Source of the DNA: Granulicella sapmiensis | GTDB lineage: Bacteria; Acidobacteriota; Terriglobia; Terriglobales; Acidobacteriaceae | Direction of reading: 5' to 3' | NCBI GenBank assembly: GCA_026225395.1 | Contig: JAMFSR010000024.1 | Location: 95,095-159,094, forward strand | DNA length: 64,000 nt | In this document: piece after piece, positions 1 through 8,574 of the stretch | How positions within the stretch are numbered: the first letter of the stretch is position 1 | Layout: every line of letters starts with the position of its first letter | Notes under the pieces: generated by a model | What the model was told of the DNA's origin: nothing | Databases searched by the model: none | The model's input: the letters and a program-made list of their open reading frames with translations, nothing else | Program-made: the position numbers and the translations under genes

Positions 1-986
1 AGGTCGAGGTTGCCAGCGACGATGCCGAGGAGGTTGTTGAAGTCGTGCGCGATGCCGCCGGTGAGCTGACCGATGGCCTCCATCTTTTGGCTCTGGTGGA
101 GTTGTCGCTCGAGCGCGCGCGTAGAGCTGATATCGCGTGCAATGCCGGAGATGCCGACGATCTCGCCTGTGGCGTTTTTGATGGCGGAGAGCGAGATAGC
201 GACGTCGATCACGCGGCCATCCTTGGTCATGCGGACAGTGTCGTAGGGTTCGACTGGTTCGTCGCGAAGAATTTTGAGAGTGTGCGCGGAGTCCTTGTCG
301 ATGGCATCGGTGGGTACGGTGCGCCTGAGGGGCGTGCCGATGATTTCGGCCGCGCTATAGCCGAACATCTTTTCTGCGCCTTTGTTCCAGCTGGTGACGA
401 TGCCGGTCGTGCTGGCGCTGACGATGGCGTCGTCGGAGGACTCGACGATGGCGGCCAGACGCATGCGGGCTTCGTCGACGCGCTGGCGCTCGGAGTCGTC
501 GCGATAGGTGATGATGACCTGGCCGGCCCTTCCGCGGGGGCCGGGGATGGGTGCGGTGTTCATGATGCGGGAGCCCATTTCGCCGGTTTCCTTGCGGCGA
601 TGGAGGATTTTGAAGTTCCTTACGAAGTCTCCGCGAAGGGCACGGGAGCTGGGCCACTGCTTGAAGGGAAGGGGTTGGCCGTCGGGCGTGAAGGCTTCAA
701 ACTGCTCGTCGTCGATGGCGTAGGATACTTTTTCTCCGGCAACAGAGACAAAGTTCGAACCGATGCGGTTCATGAGAACGACGTTCCGGTCGCGATCGAT
801 AATGACGATGCCCTCGGTGGTGTTTTCGACCACCATTTGGAGCTGGAGTTTTGTATCCGCAAGGTGCCAGGCGAGAAAGTGTATACGGCGGCGCACAATG
901 ATGGCCGTCAGGACGAGAACCAGGGCGGAGATAACGAGGAGTGTTGCAATGACGGCGTGAGAGCCGGTGTGGAGTGCGCCGATCAT
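1..986 (-). CDS. PAS-domain sensor histidine kinase (partial, runs off left edge)
   Basis: Reading the minus strand from an ATG at 986 gives an open frame to base 1. A membrane segment lies at about residues 11-31 ([20 protein letters not shown]). A first PAS-like region follows ([18 protein letters not shown]), then a second ([19 protein letters not shown] ... GYSAAEIIG) with a PAC-like stretch ending [10 protein letters not shown]. The frame ends in the start of a HisKA phosphoacceptor region, with the H-box in [16 protein letters not shown]. The protein is therefore a membrane-anchored two-component kinase; the HATPase domain and any receiver domain lie outside the window. The start follows an AGGCGG sequence 4-9 bases upstream, and an in-frame stop sits at 1005-1007. 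The ligand is unknown. Long open frames on the opposite strand here are shadows. Confidence 0.85.
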   Translation of the reverse strand, partial: MIGALHTGSHAVIATLLVISALVLVLTAIIVRRRIHFLAWHLADTKLQLQMVVENTTEGIVIIDRDRNVVLMNRIGSNFVSVAGEKVSYAIDDEQFEAFTPDGQPLPFKQWPSSRALRGDFVRNFKILHRRKETGEMGSRIMNTAPIPGPRGRAGQVIITYRDDSERQRVDEARMRLAAIVESSDDAIVSASTTGIVTSWNKGAEKMFGYSAAEIIGTPLRRTVPTDAIDKDSAHTLKILRDEPVEPYDTVRMTKDGRVIDVAISLSAIKNATGEIVGISGIARDISSTRALERQLHQSQKMEAIGQLTGGIAHDFNNLLGIVAGNLD

Positions 987-1140
987 GATGCCGCCTGTGG
1001 ACTCTTAAAGCTGTTGTCTCAGAGTAGGGAAGGCGGGGTCGCGGTGGAACGGTAAAGATCCGGATGTTGGATGAGTGATGCTAAGCGGGTTCGTTTTGGG
1101 AATCACGGCCGGGCGAAGAAGCAGGCCTCTGCGAAGACGC

Positions 1141-1171
1141 AGAAGAAAAGGCAACTGCCGAAGCAGCTGCC
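1141..1171 (-). terminator. Intrinsic terminator of ispG
   Basis: On the minus strand a 9-bp stem (GGCAGCTGC / GCAGTTGCC, one G-U pair) closes a TTCG tetraloop and is followed by TTTTCTTCT. It starts about 20 bases past the ispG stop codon. Confidence 0.85.
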
Positions 1172-1192
1172 TGATCTCGGGCTCGGTCCGAA

Positions 1193-2425
1193 CTAGACTT
1201 CGACGAGCTGGTGGCCGTAGCGCTTCTGGACGTAGTTGTCGAGGATGACCTGGAACTCTTCGACAATCTGGTCGCCCTTGAGCGTGGTGAAGAACTCGCC
1301 GTCGACGTAAACAGGAGCCTTGGGTTCTTCGAAGGTGCCGGGGAGAGAGATGCCGATGTTGGCGTGCTTGGATTCTCCGGGACCGTTGACGATGCAGCCC
1401 ATCACGGCCAGCTTGAGCTCTTCGACGCCGGGGTAGACTTTTTTCCACTCAGGCATGGATTCGACGAGGTAGTTCTGGATGCGCTCGGCGAGCTCCTGGA
1501 AGTAGGTGCTGGTGGTGCGTCCGCAGCCGGGGCAGCTTGTGACCTGCGGCATGAAGCTGCGGATAGAGAGCGATTGCAGGATCTGCTGGGCGCAGCGAAC
1601 TTCTTCCGAGCGATCCCCGCCCGGGGTGGGGGTGAGGGAGACGCGGATGGTGTCGCCGATGCCCGCGAGCAGCAAAGGAGAAAGACCGGCGGTGGAGGCG
1701 ACGACGCCCTTCATGCCCATGCCGGCTTCGGTGAGGCCGAGGTGCAGAGCGTGGTCGGTGCGGCGGGCTAGCTCGGTGTAGACGTCGATGAGGTCGCGGA
1801 CGCCGGAAACCTTCGCAGACAAGATGATCTGGTCACGGCGGAGGCCGTAGCGCTCGGCGGCGGCGGCGTTGTCCAGAGCGGAGACGACCATGGCTTCCAT
1901 CATCACGTCGCGGGCGTCGAGAGGATTGGGAAGCAGCGAGTTGTCGTTCATCATCTTGGTCAGGAGGGCCTGGTCGAGCGAGCCCCAGTTGACGCCGATG
2001 CGTACGGGTTTCTGATGCTTGACGGCGACTTCGACCATGGTGCGGAAGTTGTCGTCATCCTTGCGGCCGATAGAGCAGTTGCCGGGATTGATGCGGTACT
2101 TCGCGAGAGCTTCAGCGCAGTCGGGGTACTTGGTGAGGAGCTGGTGGCCGTTGTAGTGGAAGTCGCCGACGATGGGTGTGGTCCAGCCCTTTTTGCGAAT
2201 GCCTTCAACGATATAGGGCACTGCCTTGGCGGCGTCATCGTTGTTGACGGTGATGCGGACGAGCTCGGAGCCGGCGCGGGCGAGGGCGGCGATCTGCTGG
2301 ATGGAGGACTCGATGTCGGCGGTGTCGGTGTTGGTCATCGACTGCACGACGACCGGAGCGCCGGAGCCGACACGGATGCCTCCGACGTTTACTGTGACTG
2401 CGTTTCTGCGGTGAATAGCGGGCAT
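1193..2425 (-). CDS. ispG: 4-hydroxy-3-methylbut-2-en-1-yl diphosphate synthase (IspG/GcpE)
   Basis: The [4Fe-4S] enzyme of the MEP isoprenoid pathway that reductively converts methylerythritol cyclodiphosphate to HMBPP in the cytoplasm. The 410-residue product has the family N terminus ([30 protein letters not shown]), the RINPGN motif, and three conserved cluster-ligand cysteines at about 298, 301 (SCPGCGR) and 344 (GCIVNGPGE). An upstream in-frame ATG at 2449 exists, but the ATG at 2425 has GGAG five bases ahead and matches the usual family start. Monocistronic, with its own terminator at 1141-1171. Confidence 0.95.
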   Translation of the reverse strand: MPAIHRRNAVTVNVGGIRVGSGAPVVVQSMTNTDTADIESSIQQIAALARAGSELVRITVNNDDAAKAVPYIVEGIRKKGWTTPIVGDFHYNGHQLLTKYPDCAEALAKYRINPGNCSIGRKDDDNFRTMVEVAVKHQKPVRIGVNWGSLDQALLTKMMNDNSLLPNPLDARDVMMEAMVVSALDNAAAAERYGLRRDQIILSAKVSGVRDLIDVYTELARRTDHALHLGLTEAGMGMKGVVASTAGLSPLLLAGIGDTIRVSLTPTPGGDRSEEVRCAQQILQSLSIRSFMPQVTSCPGCGRTTSTYFQELAERIQNYLVESMPEWKKVYPGVEELKLAVMGCIVNGPGESKHANIGISLPGTFEEPKAPVYVDGEFFTTLKGDQIVEEFQVILDNYVQKRYGHQLVEV

Positions 2426-2484
2426 AAGAACTCCATCTAAGTTTATCATTTCGCCAACTGTTCGACTGGAAACGGAGGGGCGCG

Positions 2485-2964
2485 ATGGCTGCGAAGAAGA
2501 AGGTTGTGGCGGACTCGCTGGAGGTGGTGACGAGGCAAGTGGAAGCGTTCCTCGACAAGTTTGAACCGGCGATGGCGGAGAGGATTCGCGAGGTAAGGGC
2601 GGCGCTGCGGAAGAGGATGCCTACGGCGATTGAGTTGGTGTATGACAACTACAATTTCTTCGTGATTGGGTACTGCTCTGCGCCGAGATCGTCGGACTGT
2701 ATCTGCTCACTGGCGGCTGACAAGAACGGGGTGGGGCTGAGCTTCTACTATGGCGCGGATCTGCCGGACCCGGAAGGGATTCTGCAGGGGAGCGGAAGCC
2801 AGAACCGGTTTGTGCGGTTGGTAGATGGGGTCAGGACGTTGAAGGAGCCGGCGGTGGAGGCGGTGATTCAGGCGGCGATTGAGAACGGGGAAGTGCCGCT
2901 GCCGAAGGAGAAGGGCTATGCGGTGGTGCGGTCCGTATCGGAAAAGCAGAGGCCCCGGCGCTAG
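2485..2964 (+). CDS. DUF1801-type protein
   Basis: A 159-residue cytoplasmic protein with a Lys-rich start and the layout of the DUF1801/YdhG family: an N-terminal helix ([20 protein letters not shown]), then [20 protein letters not shown], and a beta-rich centre ([15 protein letters not shown]). The biochemical role is unknown. It is divergent from ispG, with a 59-base spacer that must hold both promoters. GGAGGGGCG lies just ahead of the start. Confidence 0.7.
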   Translation: MAAKKKVVADSLEVVTRQVEAFLDKFEPAMAERIREVRAALRKRMPTAIELVYDNYNFFVIGYCSAPRSSDCICSLAADKNGVGLSFYYGADLPDPEGILQGSGSQNRFVRLVDGVRTLKEPAVEAVIQAAIENGEVPLPKEKGYAVVRSVSEKQRPRR

Positions 2965-3115
2965 AGGCTGCAGGCTTCTTGATGTACAAATGAAGTGAAC
3001 CCTCAACATTGTTGTCTTCTTTGCGCGGCCGCTGCAGCAGGCGCGAGGCGCAGGAAGACGATCCTCAGCTGTTGCACGCAACAGGTCTTAGAACTTGACG
3101 CACGGAGTCCAGATT

Positions 3116-4678
3116 ATGAGCCTTACTCGCCGTATTTTCGTACAGCGCATTGCCCAGTTGGGTGGATACTCAGCTGCTTATTCAACCATGCAGGTGCTGG
3201 GGCTGCTGCCTGCGGTGGGACAGTCGACGCTGCCGAAGCTGGGCGCGGACTTTGGCAAAGGGAAAAAAGTAGTGATCCTTGGTGGTGGGATTGCCGGGTT
3301 GGTGGCGGCGTATGAGCTGCGCAAAGCCGGGTTCACATGCACGGTGCTGGAGGCACGGCACAGGCCGGGTGGGCGTAGCTGGTCGGTGCGAGCCGGGAGC
3401 ACGGTGGAGTTTACCGACGGCACCGTGCAGTACTGCGACTGGCAGGACGGTGGTTATCTGAACGCTGGGCCGGCGAGGATTCCGTCGCACCATACGTATC
3501 TGTTGGACTACTGCCAGGAGCTGGGTGTGCCGCTGGAGGTGGAGGTGAATGTGTCGCGGTCGGCGCTGATGCAGGCCGATGTGTTGAACGCCGGCAAGCC
3601 GGTGGAGCAGCGGCAGGTACTGCACGACACGCGCGGGTATCTGGCCGAGCTGCTTTCGAAGGCGGTGAGCGCGCATGCGCTGGATGCCGAGCTCAGCGCG
3701 GACGACCAGGCGAAGATGCTGAACTTTCTGAATGGCTTTGGGGACTTGAACGGCGGCAAGTACGAAGGCACGACCCGTGCCGGGTTTGTGGTGCCGCGCG
3801 GTGCAGGACCGGCGAAGCAGGTGCTGCATCAGCCGCTGAAGTTGAGTGAGCTGCTGGCTGCGGATTTATCGAAGGGTGAGTTCTATGAGGAGGCGATCGA
3901 CTGGCAGGTGACGATGTTCCAGCCGATTGGCGGCATGGACAGGATTCCTTATGGGTTTGCGAAGTCGTTGGGCGAGATTGTGAAGTATGACTGTCCGGTG
4001 ACTGAGATCACGACCGGCGAGAAGTCGGTGACGGTGGCGTATACGAAGGCCGGAACTCCTCAGACCTTAACCGCGGACTTCTGCGTCTGCACGATGCCGA
4101 TTTCTGTGCTGGCGAAGACCAAGAACAACTTCAGCGCAGAGACGCAGGCGGCGTTTACAGGCATGCCGATGACGGCTCTTTACAAAGTGGCGTGGGAAGC
4201 GCCGCGGTTCTGGGAGAAGGACTACCGCATCTATGGCGGGATCTCGTTCCTGAAGAACACCGTCGATCTCGTCTGGTACCCGACGGACAAGCTGTTTTCG
4301 AAGATCGGCGTGATCGTGGCTGGGTTCAACTCCGAGCGCGACGATGTGACCGGAAAGCCCACTGCCTTTGGCGCGCTGCCAACGACGCAGGCGAAGCTCG
4401 ACGCTTCAAAAGCCGCGGTAGAAGTGCTGCATCCGGGCCATTCGGCGTCGTTGACGAAGCCGATCTATATCAACTGGACGAAGATTCCATACTCGCTTGG
4501 TTGCTATGCGAACAATCATCTGGCATCAAGCGACGTTCCTTATGCGCAGCTGGATAAGCCGCAGGGACGGACGCTCTTTGCAGGGGACTATCTTTCGCAC
4601 CTGGTGGGATGGCAGGAAGGCGCGGCGCTTTCAGCGCACCACGCCATCGAGCGGATTGCTTTGCAGATGAAGGGCTAA
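3116..4678 (+). CDS. FAD-dependent amine oxidase (monoamine / L-amino-acid oxidase family), exported
   Basis: A 520-residue flavoprotein. It has a dinucleotide-binding motif near residue 52 (VVILGGGIAGLVAAYEL), an acidic residue at the end of the second strand (VLEARHRPGGRSWS), and the FAD-contacting C-terminal motif LFAGDYLSHLVGWQEGA. The N terminus (LTRRIFVQRIAQLGG) resembles a twin-arginine leader, so export after folding is plausible. The ATG at 3116 has GGAG eight bases upstream and is preferred over a TTG at 3095. The stop overlaps the convergent cupin gene by four bases. The family oxidises primary amines or L-amino acids to imine plus H2O2; the substrate is not deducible. Confidence 0.85.
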   Translation: MSLTRRIFVQRIAQLGGYSAAYSTMQVLGLLPAVGQSTLPKLGADFGKGKKVVILGGGIAGLVAAYELRKAGFTCTVLEARHRPGGRSWSVRAGSTVEFTDGTVQYCDWQDGGYLNAGPARIPSHHTYLLDYCQELGVPLEVEVNVSRSALMQADVLNAGKPVEQRQVLHDTRGYLAELLSKAVSAHALDAELSADDQAKMLNFLNGFGDLNGGKYEGTTRAGFVVPRGAGPAKQVLHQPLKLSELLAADLSKGEFYEEAIDWQVTMFQPIGGMDRIPYGFAKSLGEIVKYDCPVTEITTGEKSVTVAYTKAGTPQTLTADFCVCTMPISVLAKTKNNFSAETQAAFTGMPMTALYKVAWEAPRFWEKDYRIYGGISFLKNTVDLVWYPTDKLFSKIGVIVAGFNSERDDVTGKPTAFGALPTTQAKLDASKAAVEVLHPGHSASLTKPIYINWTKIPYSLGCYANNHLASSDVPYAQLDKPQGRTLFAGDYLSHLVGWQEGAALSAHHAIERIALQMKG

Positions 4679-5187
4679 GGCTTGCCGTTGGTCGAGATGA
4701 GAATCAGTGTCACGGTGCCGGCTGTGGTGCGTTTATGCGGCGTACTGCGCGGGATCAGGAGCATGTCGCCCTTTTTGAGCGTGTAGGTCGTGCTGCCCTC
4801 CGACTCCGGGGCCAGCCACTCCGCAGGTTTAGTGTTGTGACCACCCTTGGGCGTGCCGCCAACCTGGTAGAGGGTTTCGCCGTCGATGATCTGGACGATG
4901 TGGTCGCGGCCTTCGTGCCACTCGAACTCCTTGGCGCTCTTGGCGGTTTCGGTGGTCATCACGACGGTGACGGGGATTTCTTTGTTTTCAACAAGGGTCT
5001 TGTTGCCGGGTGCGGCCTGCAGCGCTTTAGCCGATTCTTCAAGCGACTTCGCGGTGAAGAGCTGGAAAGGCACCGGCGTTGTAAGGGATTGAGCGTGGGC
5101 AAGGAGGGTGTCGGTGAGGGACAGCGTGGCGGCGGCGGCGAGAGGAGCTGTGCGGAGGAACGTGCGGCGGGACGGATCGTTGACCAT
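4675..5187 (-). CDS. Tat-exported cupin-domain protein
   Basis: A 170-residue protein. A twin-arginine signal (SRRTFLR at residues 6-12, then a hydrophobic Ala/Leu stretch ending near AHA) is followed by a single cupin beta-barrel. The metal-site region (EFEWHEGRDHIVQIIDG) and the second cupin motif (KKGDMLLIPRSTPHKR) are visible, so a periplasmic small-molecule or metal-binding role is likely. It converges on the amine oxidase gene with a four-base overlap; a functional link is only suggested by position. Confidence 0.75.
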   Translation of the reverse strand: MVNDPSRRTFLRTAPLAAAATLSLTDTLLAHAQSLTTPVPFQLFTAKSLEESAKALQAAPGNKTLVENKEIPVTVVMTTETAKSAKEFEWHEGRDHIVQIIDGETLYQVGGTPKGGHNTKPAEWLAPESEGSTTYTLKKGDMLLIPRSTPHKRTTAGTVTLILISTNGKP

Positions 5188-5471
5188 TCAGGAAGTGAAT
5201 CACAATGGTGCATGGGCTGCCAACTAGGAACTGATTTCGGGATCCTTTAGGCGGTGGCGGGGAATCCGGTCGAAGCAGATGGACTCAAAGAGCTCCTCGC
5301 GCTGACCGTGAACGGAGGAAGTGTCGCGTTCACACGAAGCGATCACTTCGTGAGGTTCATGGCGGATGATTCAAGGCGGGGCATCGAAACAGATGTCAGC
5401 GATAAAGATGACGATGCTGGTCGTTGCTGCCAACAAGGCGATTTGCAGCGGCCACGAGTGACGGGCAGTTA
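5188..5471. other. Gene-poor gap between the cupin gene and the receptor relic
   Basis: No supported gene. One 72-codon open frame on the plus strand shows no family signal or ribosome-binding site. The minus strand contains a short hydrophobic stretch (WPLQIALLAATTSIVIFIAD) without a usable start codon, possibly another decayed fragment. Confidence 0.5.
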
Positions 5472-5511
5472 AAGAAAAATCGGTTCAGGAATGACGATCA
5501 TGCCTGAACCG
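5472..5511 (-). terminator. Intrinsic terminator of the receptor relic
   Basis: On the minus strand a perfect 9-bp stem (CGGTTCAGG / CCTGAACCG) with a 13-base loop is followed by ATTTTTCTTT. It begins 17 bases past the stop of the TonB-dependent receptor remnant. Confidence 0.75.
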
Positions 5512-5528
5512 AGAGGTTGATTAGAAAG

Positions 5529-5750
5529 TTAGAAAACAATACGGCCTGAGAATTGGAACTTGCGGTTCCCGATCACCGATGCCTGCAACCAGGTTGGCGG
5601 TGCTGGGGCCGGACGGGGTTGGGATGCAACCCGGATCACCGGTGTTTGCGACGCCGGCTGTAGTGAACGCGGCGCTATTGCGACCTGCATTCCACAGACT
5701 TGAGTGGCTCTGCTCGCACTGATCGCAAATGCTTCGCCACCTTTATTTAA
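5529..5750 (-). pseudogene. Frameshifted C-terminal remnant of an Oar-type TonB-dependent receptor
   Basis: Two minus-strand frames together spell the typical end of an acidobacterial TonB-dependent receptor. One reads SSLWNAGRNSAAFTTAGVAN ... STANLVAGIGD. A frame change near 5575 then gives NRKFQFSGRIVF and a stop, the usual terminal beta-strand with a final Phe. The plug and the rest of the barrel are absent, so only the last 70 or so codons survive, and they keep their terminator. It is not expected to make a functional protein. Confidence 0.65.
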
Positions 5751-5812
5751 GACGCACAACTGATGCTGGCGAGGTGATGGAAAGGGAGCGCGTGTTACTC
5801 TGAAGGCGTTCT

Positions 5813-8518
5813 ATGATGATAAGCAAAGTGCAGACGGTGTCCGGGTCAAAGTGTGTTGCCTTTTCCCGGTACTTTGCGGTAGCAGCGATGTTGGCGCTCG
5901 TATGGGGCTCTGCCCATGCGCAAGACGTGTCGGACTGTCAGCCCGGCCAATCCTGTTCAACCCAAGCGCCGCAAGATACAACCCCAGTTACGGTGCCGCA
6001 GGACTCCACAGTACGGGGCCAACAGGTGAACTCCAGCCAAGGGACGCTCTACACGGATCCGGCTGGCAACAATTCCGCGCAGCGTGCCCGTGACGCGGAA
6101 CGCCAGCAACTGCTCTACTTCCCACCAGATCCCTTGACTGATATGCAGCGCCTAGCGAATGCGGCGGTTGGCCGACTTTTGCCCATCTACGGACGCGACC
6201 TCTTTCGTCAGGCGCCGTCCACCTTTGCGCCGGCAGACCAGATTCCCTCGTTGCCGGACTATATCGTCGGCCCTGGTGATCAGCTGTTGATTCGGCTGTG
6301 GGGACCGGAGTCGTTCAATGGAGAGCTAACCGTCGACAGTGGCGGCTCCATCTATATTCCACAGGTCGGCGGCATCCCGGTAGCCGGGCTTCGCGTCGAT
6401 GAGCTTGATGCGAAGATCACAGCCGTTGTCCAGCACACCTTTCGCAACTTCAATCTCTCCGTTAACCTCGGCCATCTGCGCTCGATTCAGGTCTACGTGG
6501 TCGGTGAAGCGCGGCGCCCGGGAGCGTTTACCGTCAGCGCGCTTAGCACGGTGCTGAACGTGCTGTTCACCTCTGGCGGCCCGAACGTAAACGGTTCGCT
6601 GCGGCGGATCGAGGTCCGTCGCGGCGGCACCACCATCTCTACGCTTGACCTCTATGATCTGCTGCTCAAGGGAGATCGGTCCCGGGATATACGCCTGCAG
6701 TCCGGTGACACGATTTTCATCCCTGCCACCGGACCACAGGTCGCCGTCGGTGGCGCCATCACCCATCCCGGCATCTATGAGCTACGCGGCGAGACCAGCA
6801 TCGCCTCGATCCTTGAGCTCGCCGGTGGGTTCACGCCCATCGGCTTGAACTCCGAGGTTTCGTTGCAGCGCATCGACAGCGATCATGTGCGGGCGGCATT
6901 TACGGTCAAGCTTGATGATGCAGGAAAGCAAATGACGCTGCGCAACGGGGACGTCCTGCTTGCGAACCATATGACCGCGGCCTTTGAGCAGTCGGTCACC
7001 ATTCGTGGCAATCTTGCCAACCCAGGAAAGTTCCCCTGGCACCCCGGAATGCATTTGAGTGAGATCATCCCGGATCGCCAGTCGCTTCTGACCAATGACT
7101 ACTGGAACGAGCGGAACCGCGCCGGCCTGCCGACCCCGCTGTTTCAACCTTTAGCCCCTCGCCAGAACGGCAACGATTATGGGCGAACGCAGCAGCAGGG
7201 TTACGGTACTGGCACGGGCAGCTACGGCAACAGAGCAGCCTCATACGGCCGCAACAGCCTGAACGGGTACCAAAATCTGGACGGGTACCAAAATACAGAT
7301 GAGCTGCCGCTGGTAAATCCAAATGGCACGCCCTACCCAGATCCTTCAGAGATTGATTCCAGCCAATATCCGAACGCTTCGGGCAGAGGCTCTATTGCCG
7401 GCTCTACCTCCAACGATGCTGACCTGTCCGCGGCGCGCGCCAGCGCATCTGGCAATGGTGCTGAGCAGGACTCTCTCTCACGCGGCACCCTGGCCGATCA
7501 GCAGCAGGCTGCTGAGAGCAGCAGCCTGGCCACGCGTGGGCGCCGAACGGATATCAAGATTCCCGCACCTGAGATTGATTGGTCCTTCGCTACCATTGAG
7601 CGCCTGGACCCTGAGACCCTGCGCAACTCGCTGGTGCCGTTCAATCTGGGTCGGCTGGTGCAGATGCATGACACGAGCCAGGATCTGGAACTGCATGCGG
7701 GCGATGTCGTGACCATCCTCTCGCAAACCGATATCCACGTTCCCCAGGACGAGCAGACCAAGTACGTCCACCTTGAGGGTGAGGTCAAGAGCGCCGGAGT
7801 CTATAGCGTTGTGTCCGGCGAAACCCTCGAAGACCTTGTCGCTCGTGCTGGCGGACTGACCGACAAAGCCTACCTGTATGGTGCCAGCTTCACTCGTGAG
7901 AGCGCCCGGGTCTTCCAGCAGCAGCGCCTGGATGAGTACGTCACGCAGTTGTCCATCGCTATGCAGCGTGAGGCTGCGGTGCGCACAGCCTCCTCGAGCA
8001 GCGGTGTCTCGGACCCGAACGCACTGGTCGAGCAACGCGACATTATCGCGCAGTTTCGTAAGCTACGCGCTACGGGCCGTGTCGTGCTGCAGTTCAAACC
8101 TGACAGCAAGGGCACAGAAAGCATCCCAAAGATTGCGCTTGAGGATGGCGATGTCTTCCGGATTCCATCGCGGCCTGCTACGGTTGCCGTCATCGGCGCC
8201 GTCTATGGGCAGAATGTATTCCTGCACGACCCCAACCGGCGCGTAAGTTATTACGTCGATCTGGCCGGCAAGCCCAACCAGGTCGCGGACAAAAGTCACG
8301 AGTTCATCATCCGTGCCGACGGTTCCATCTTCAGCCGAGAGCGCACACAAGGTGCTTTCCTCAATAGGTTTGACAATGCAGAGGTTGAGCCCGGCGACGC
8401 GATTGTCATCCCTGAAAAGCCTGTGCGGGCCTCTGCTGTCCGGCAGCTGATCGATTACTCGCAGATCTTCTCGCAGTTCGCTTTGGGTGCGGCTGCAATC
8501 ACCCTCATCAAGCAGTAA
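5813..8518 (+). CDS. Wza-like polysaccharide export protein with multiple SLBB domains
   Basis: A 901-residue periplasmic/outer-membrane export protein of the OPX family. It has a signal peptide ending near residue 37 (SAHAQ) and a polysaccharide-export domain at about 145-235 (PDYIVGPGDQLLIRLWG ... VDSGGSIYIPQVGGIPVAGL). Several SLBB-type beta-grasp repeats follow (QVYVVGEARRPGAFTVSALS, QVAVGGAITHPGIYELRG, YVHLEGEVKSAGVYSVVSGE), and a C-terminal hydrophobic tail ends AAITLIKQ. E. coli Wza is about 380 residues; the extra length comes from added SLBB units and a Gly/Tyr/Asn/Gln-rich linker at about 445-515 with a short repeat (GYQNLDGYQN). It opens the exopolysaccharide locus and lies just upstream of the Wzi-like gene. 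Confidence 0.88.
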   Translation: MMISKVQTVSGSKCVAFSRYFAVAAMLALVWGSAHAQDVSDCQPGQSCSTQAPQDTTPVTVPQDSTVRGQQVNSSQGTLYTDPAGNNSAQRARDAERQQLLYFPPDPLTDMQRLANAAVGRLLPIYGRDLFRQAPSTFAPADQIPSLPDYIVGPGDQLLIRLWGPESFNGELTVDSGGSIYIPQVGGIPVAGLRVDELDAKITAVVQHTFRNFNLSVNLGHLRSIQVYVVGEARRPGAFTVSALSTVLNVLFTSGGPNVNGSLRRIEVRRGGTTISTLDLYDLLLKGDRSRDIRLQSGDTIFIPATGPQVAVGGAITHPGIYELRGETSIASILELAGGFTPIGLNSEVSLQRIDSDHVRAAFTVKLDDAGKQMTLRNGDVLLANHMTAAFEQSVTIRGNLANPGKFPWHPGMHLSEIIPDRQSLLTNDYWNERNRAGLPTPLFQPLAPRQNGNDYGRTQQQGYGTGTGSYGNRAASYGRNSLNGYQNLDGYQNTDELPLVNPNGTPYPDPSEIDSSQYPNASGRGSIAGSTSNDADLSAARASASGNGAEQDSLSRGTLADQQQAAESSSLATRGRRTDIKIPAPEIDWSFATIERLDPETLRNSLVPFNLGRLVQMHDTSQDLELHAGDVVTILSQTDIHVPQDEQTKYVHLEGEVKSAGVYSVVSGETLEDLVARAGGLTDKAYLYGASFTRESARVFQQQRLDEYVTQLSIAMQREAAVRTASSSSGVSDPNALVEQRDIIAQFRKLRATGRVVLQFKPDSKGTESIPKIALEDGDVFRIPSRPATVAVIGAVYGQNVFLHDPNRRVSYYVDLAGKPNQVADKSHEFIIRADGSIFSRERTQGAFLNRFDNAEVEPGDAIVIPEKPVRASAVRQLIDYSQIFSQFALGAAAITLIKQ

Positions 8519-8574
8519 GTATCTAGGTGTCCGGGAAGAGTTTTACGCGTCCTAAGATAGGCCGAAAGCGGGTT

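Noticed and set aside
45..1055. 336-codon open frame on the plus strand
   Set aside because: Antisense shadow of the histidine kinase; low-complexity Gly/Asp-rich translation, while the minus strand gives clear PAS and H-box motifs.
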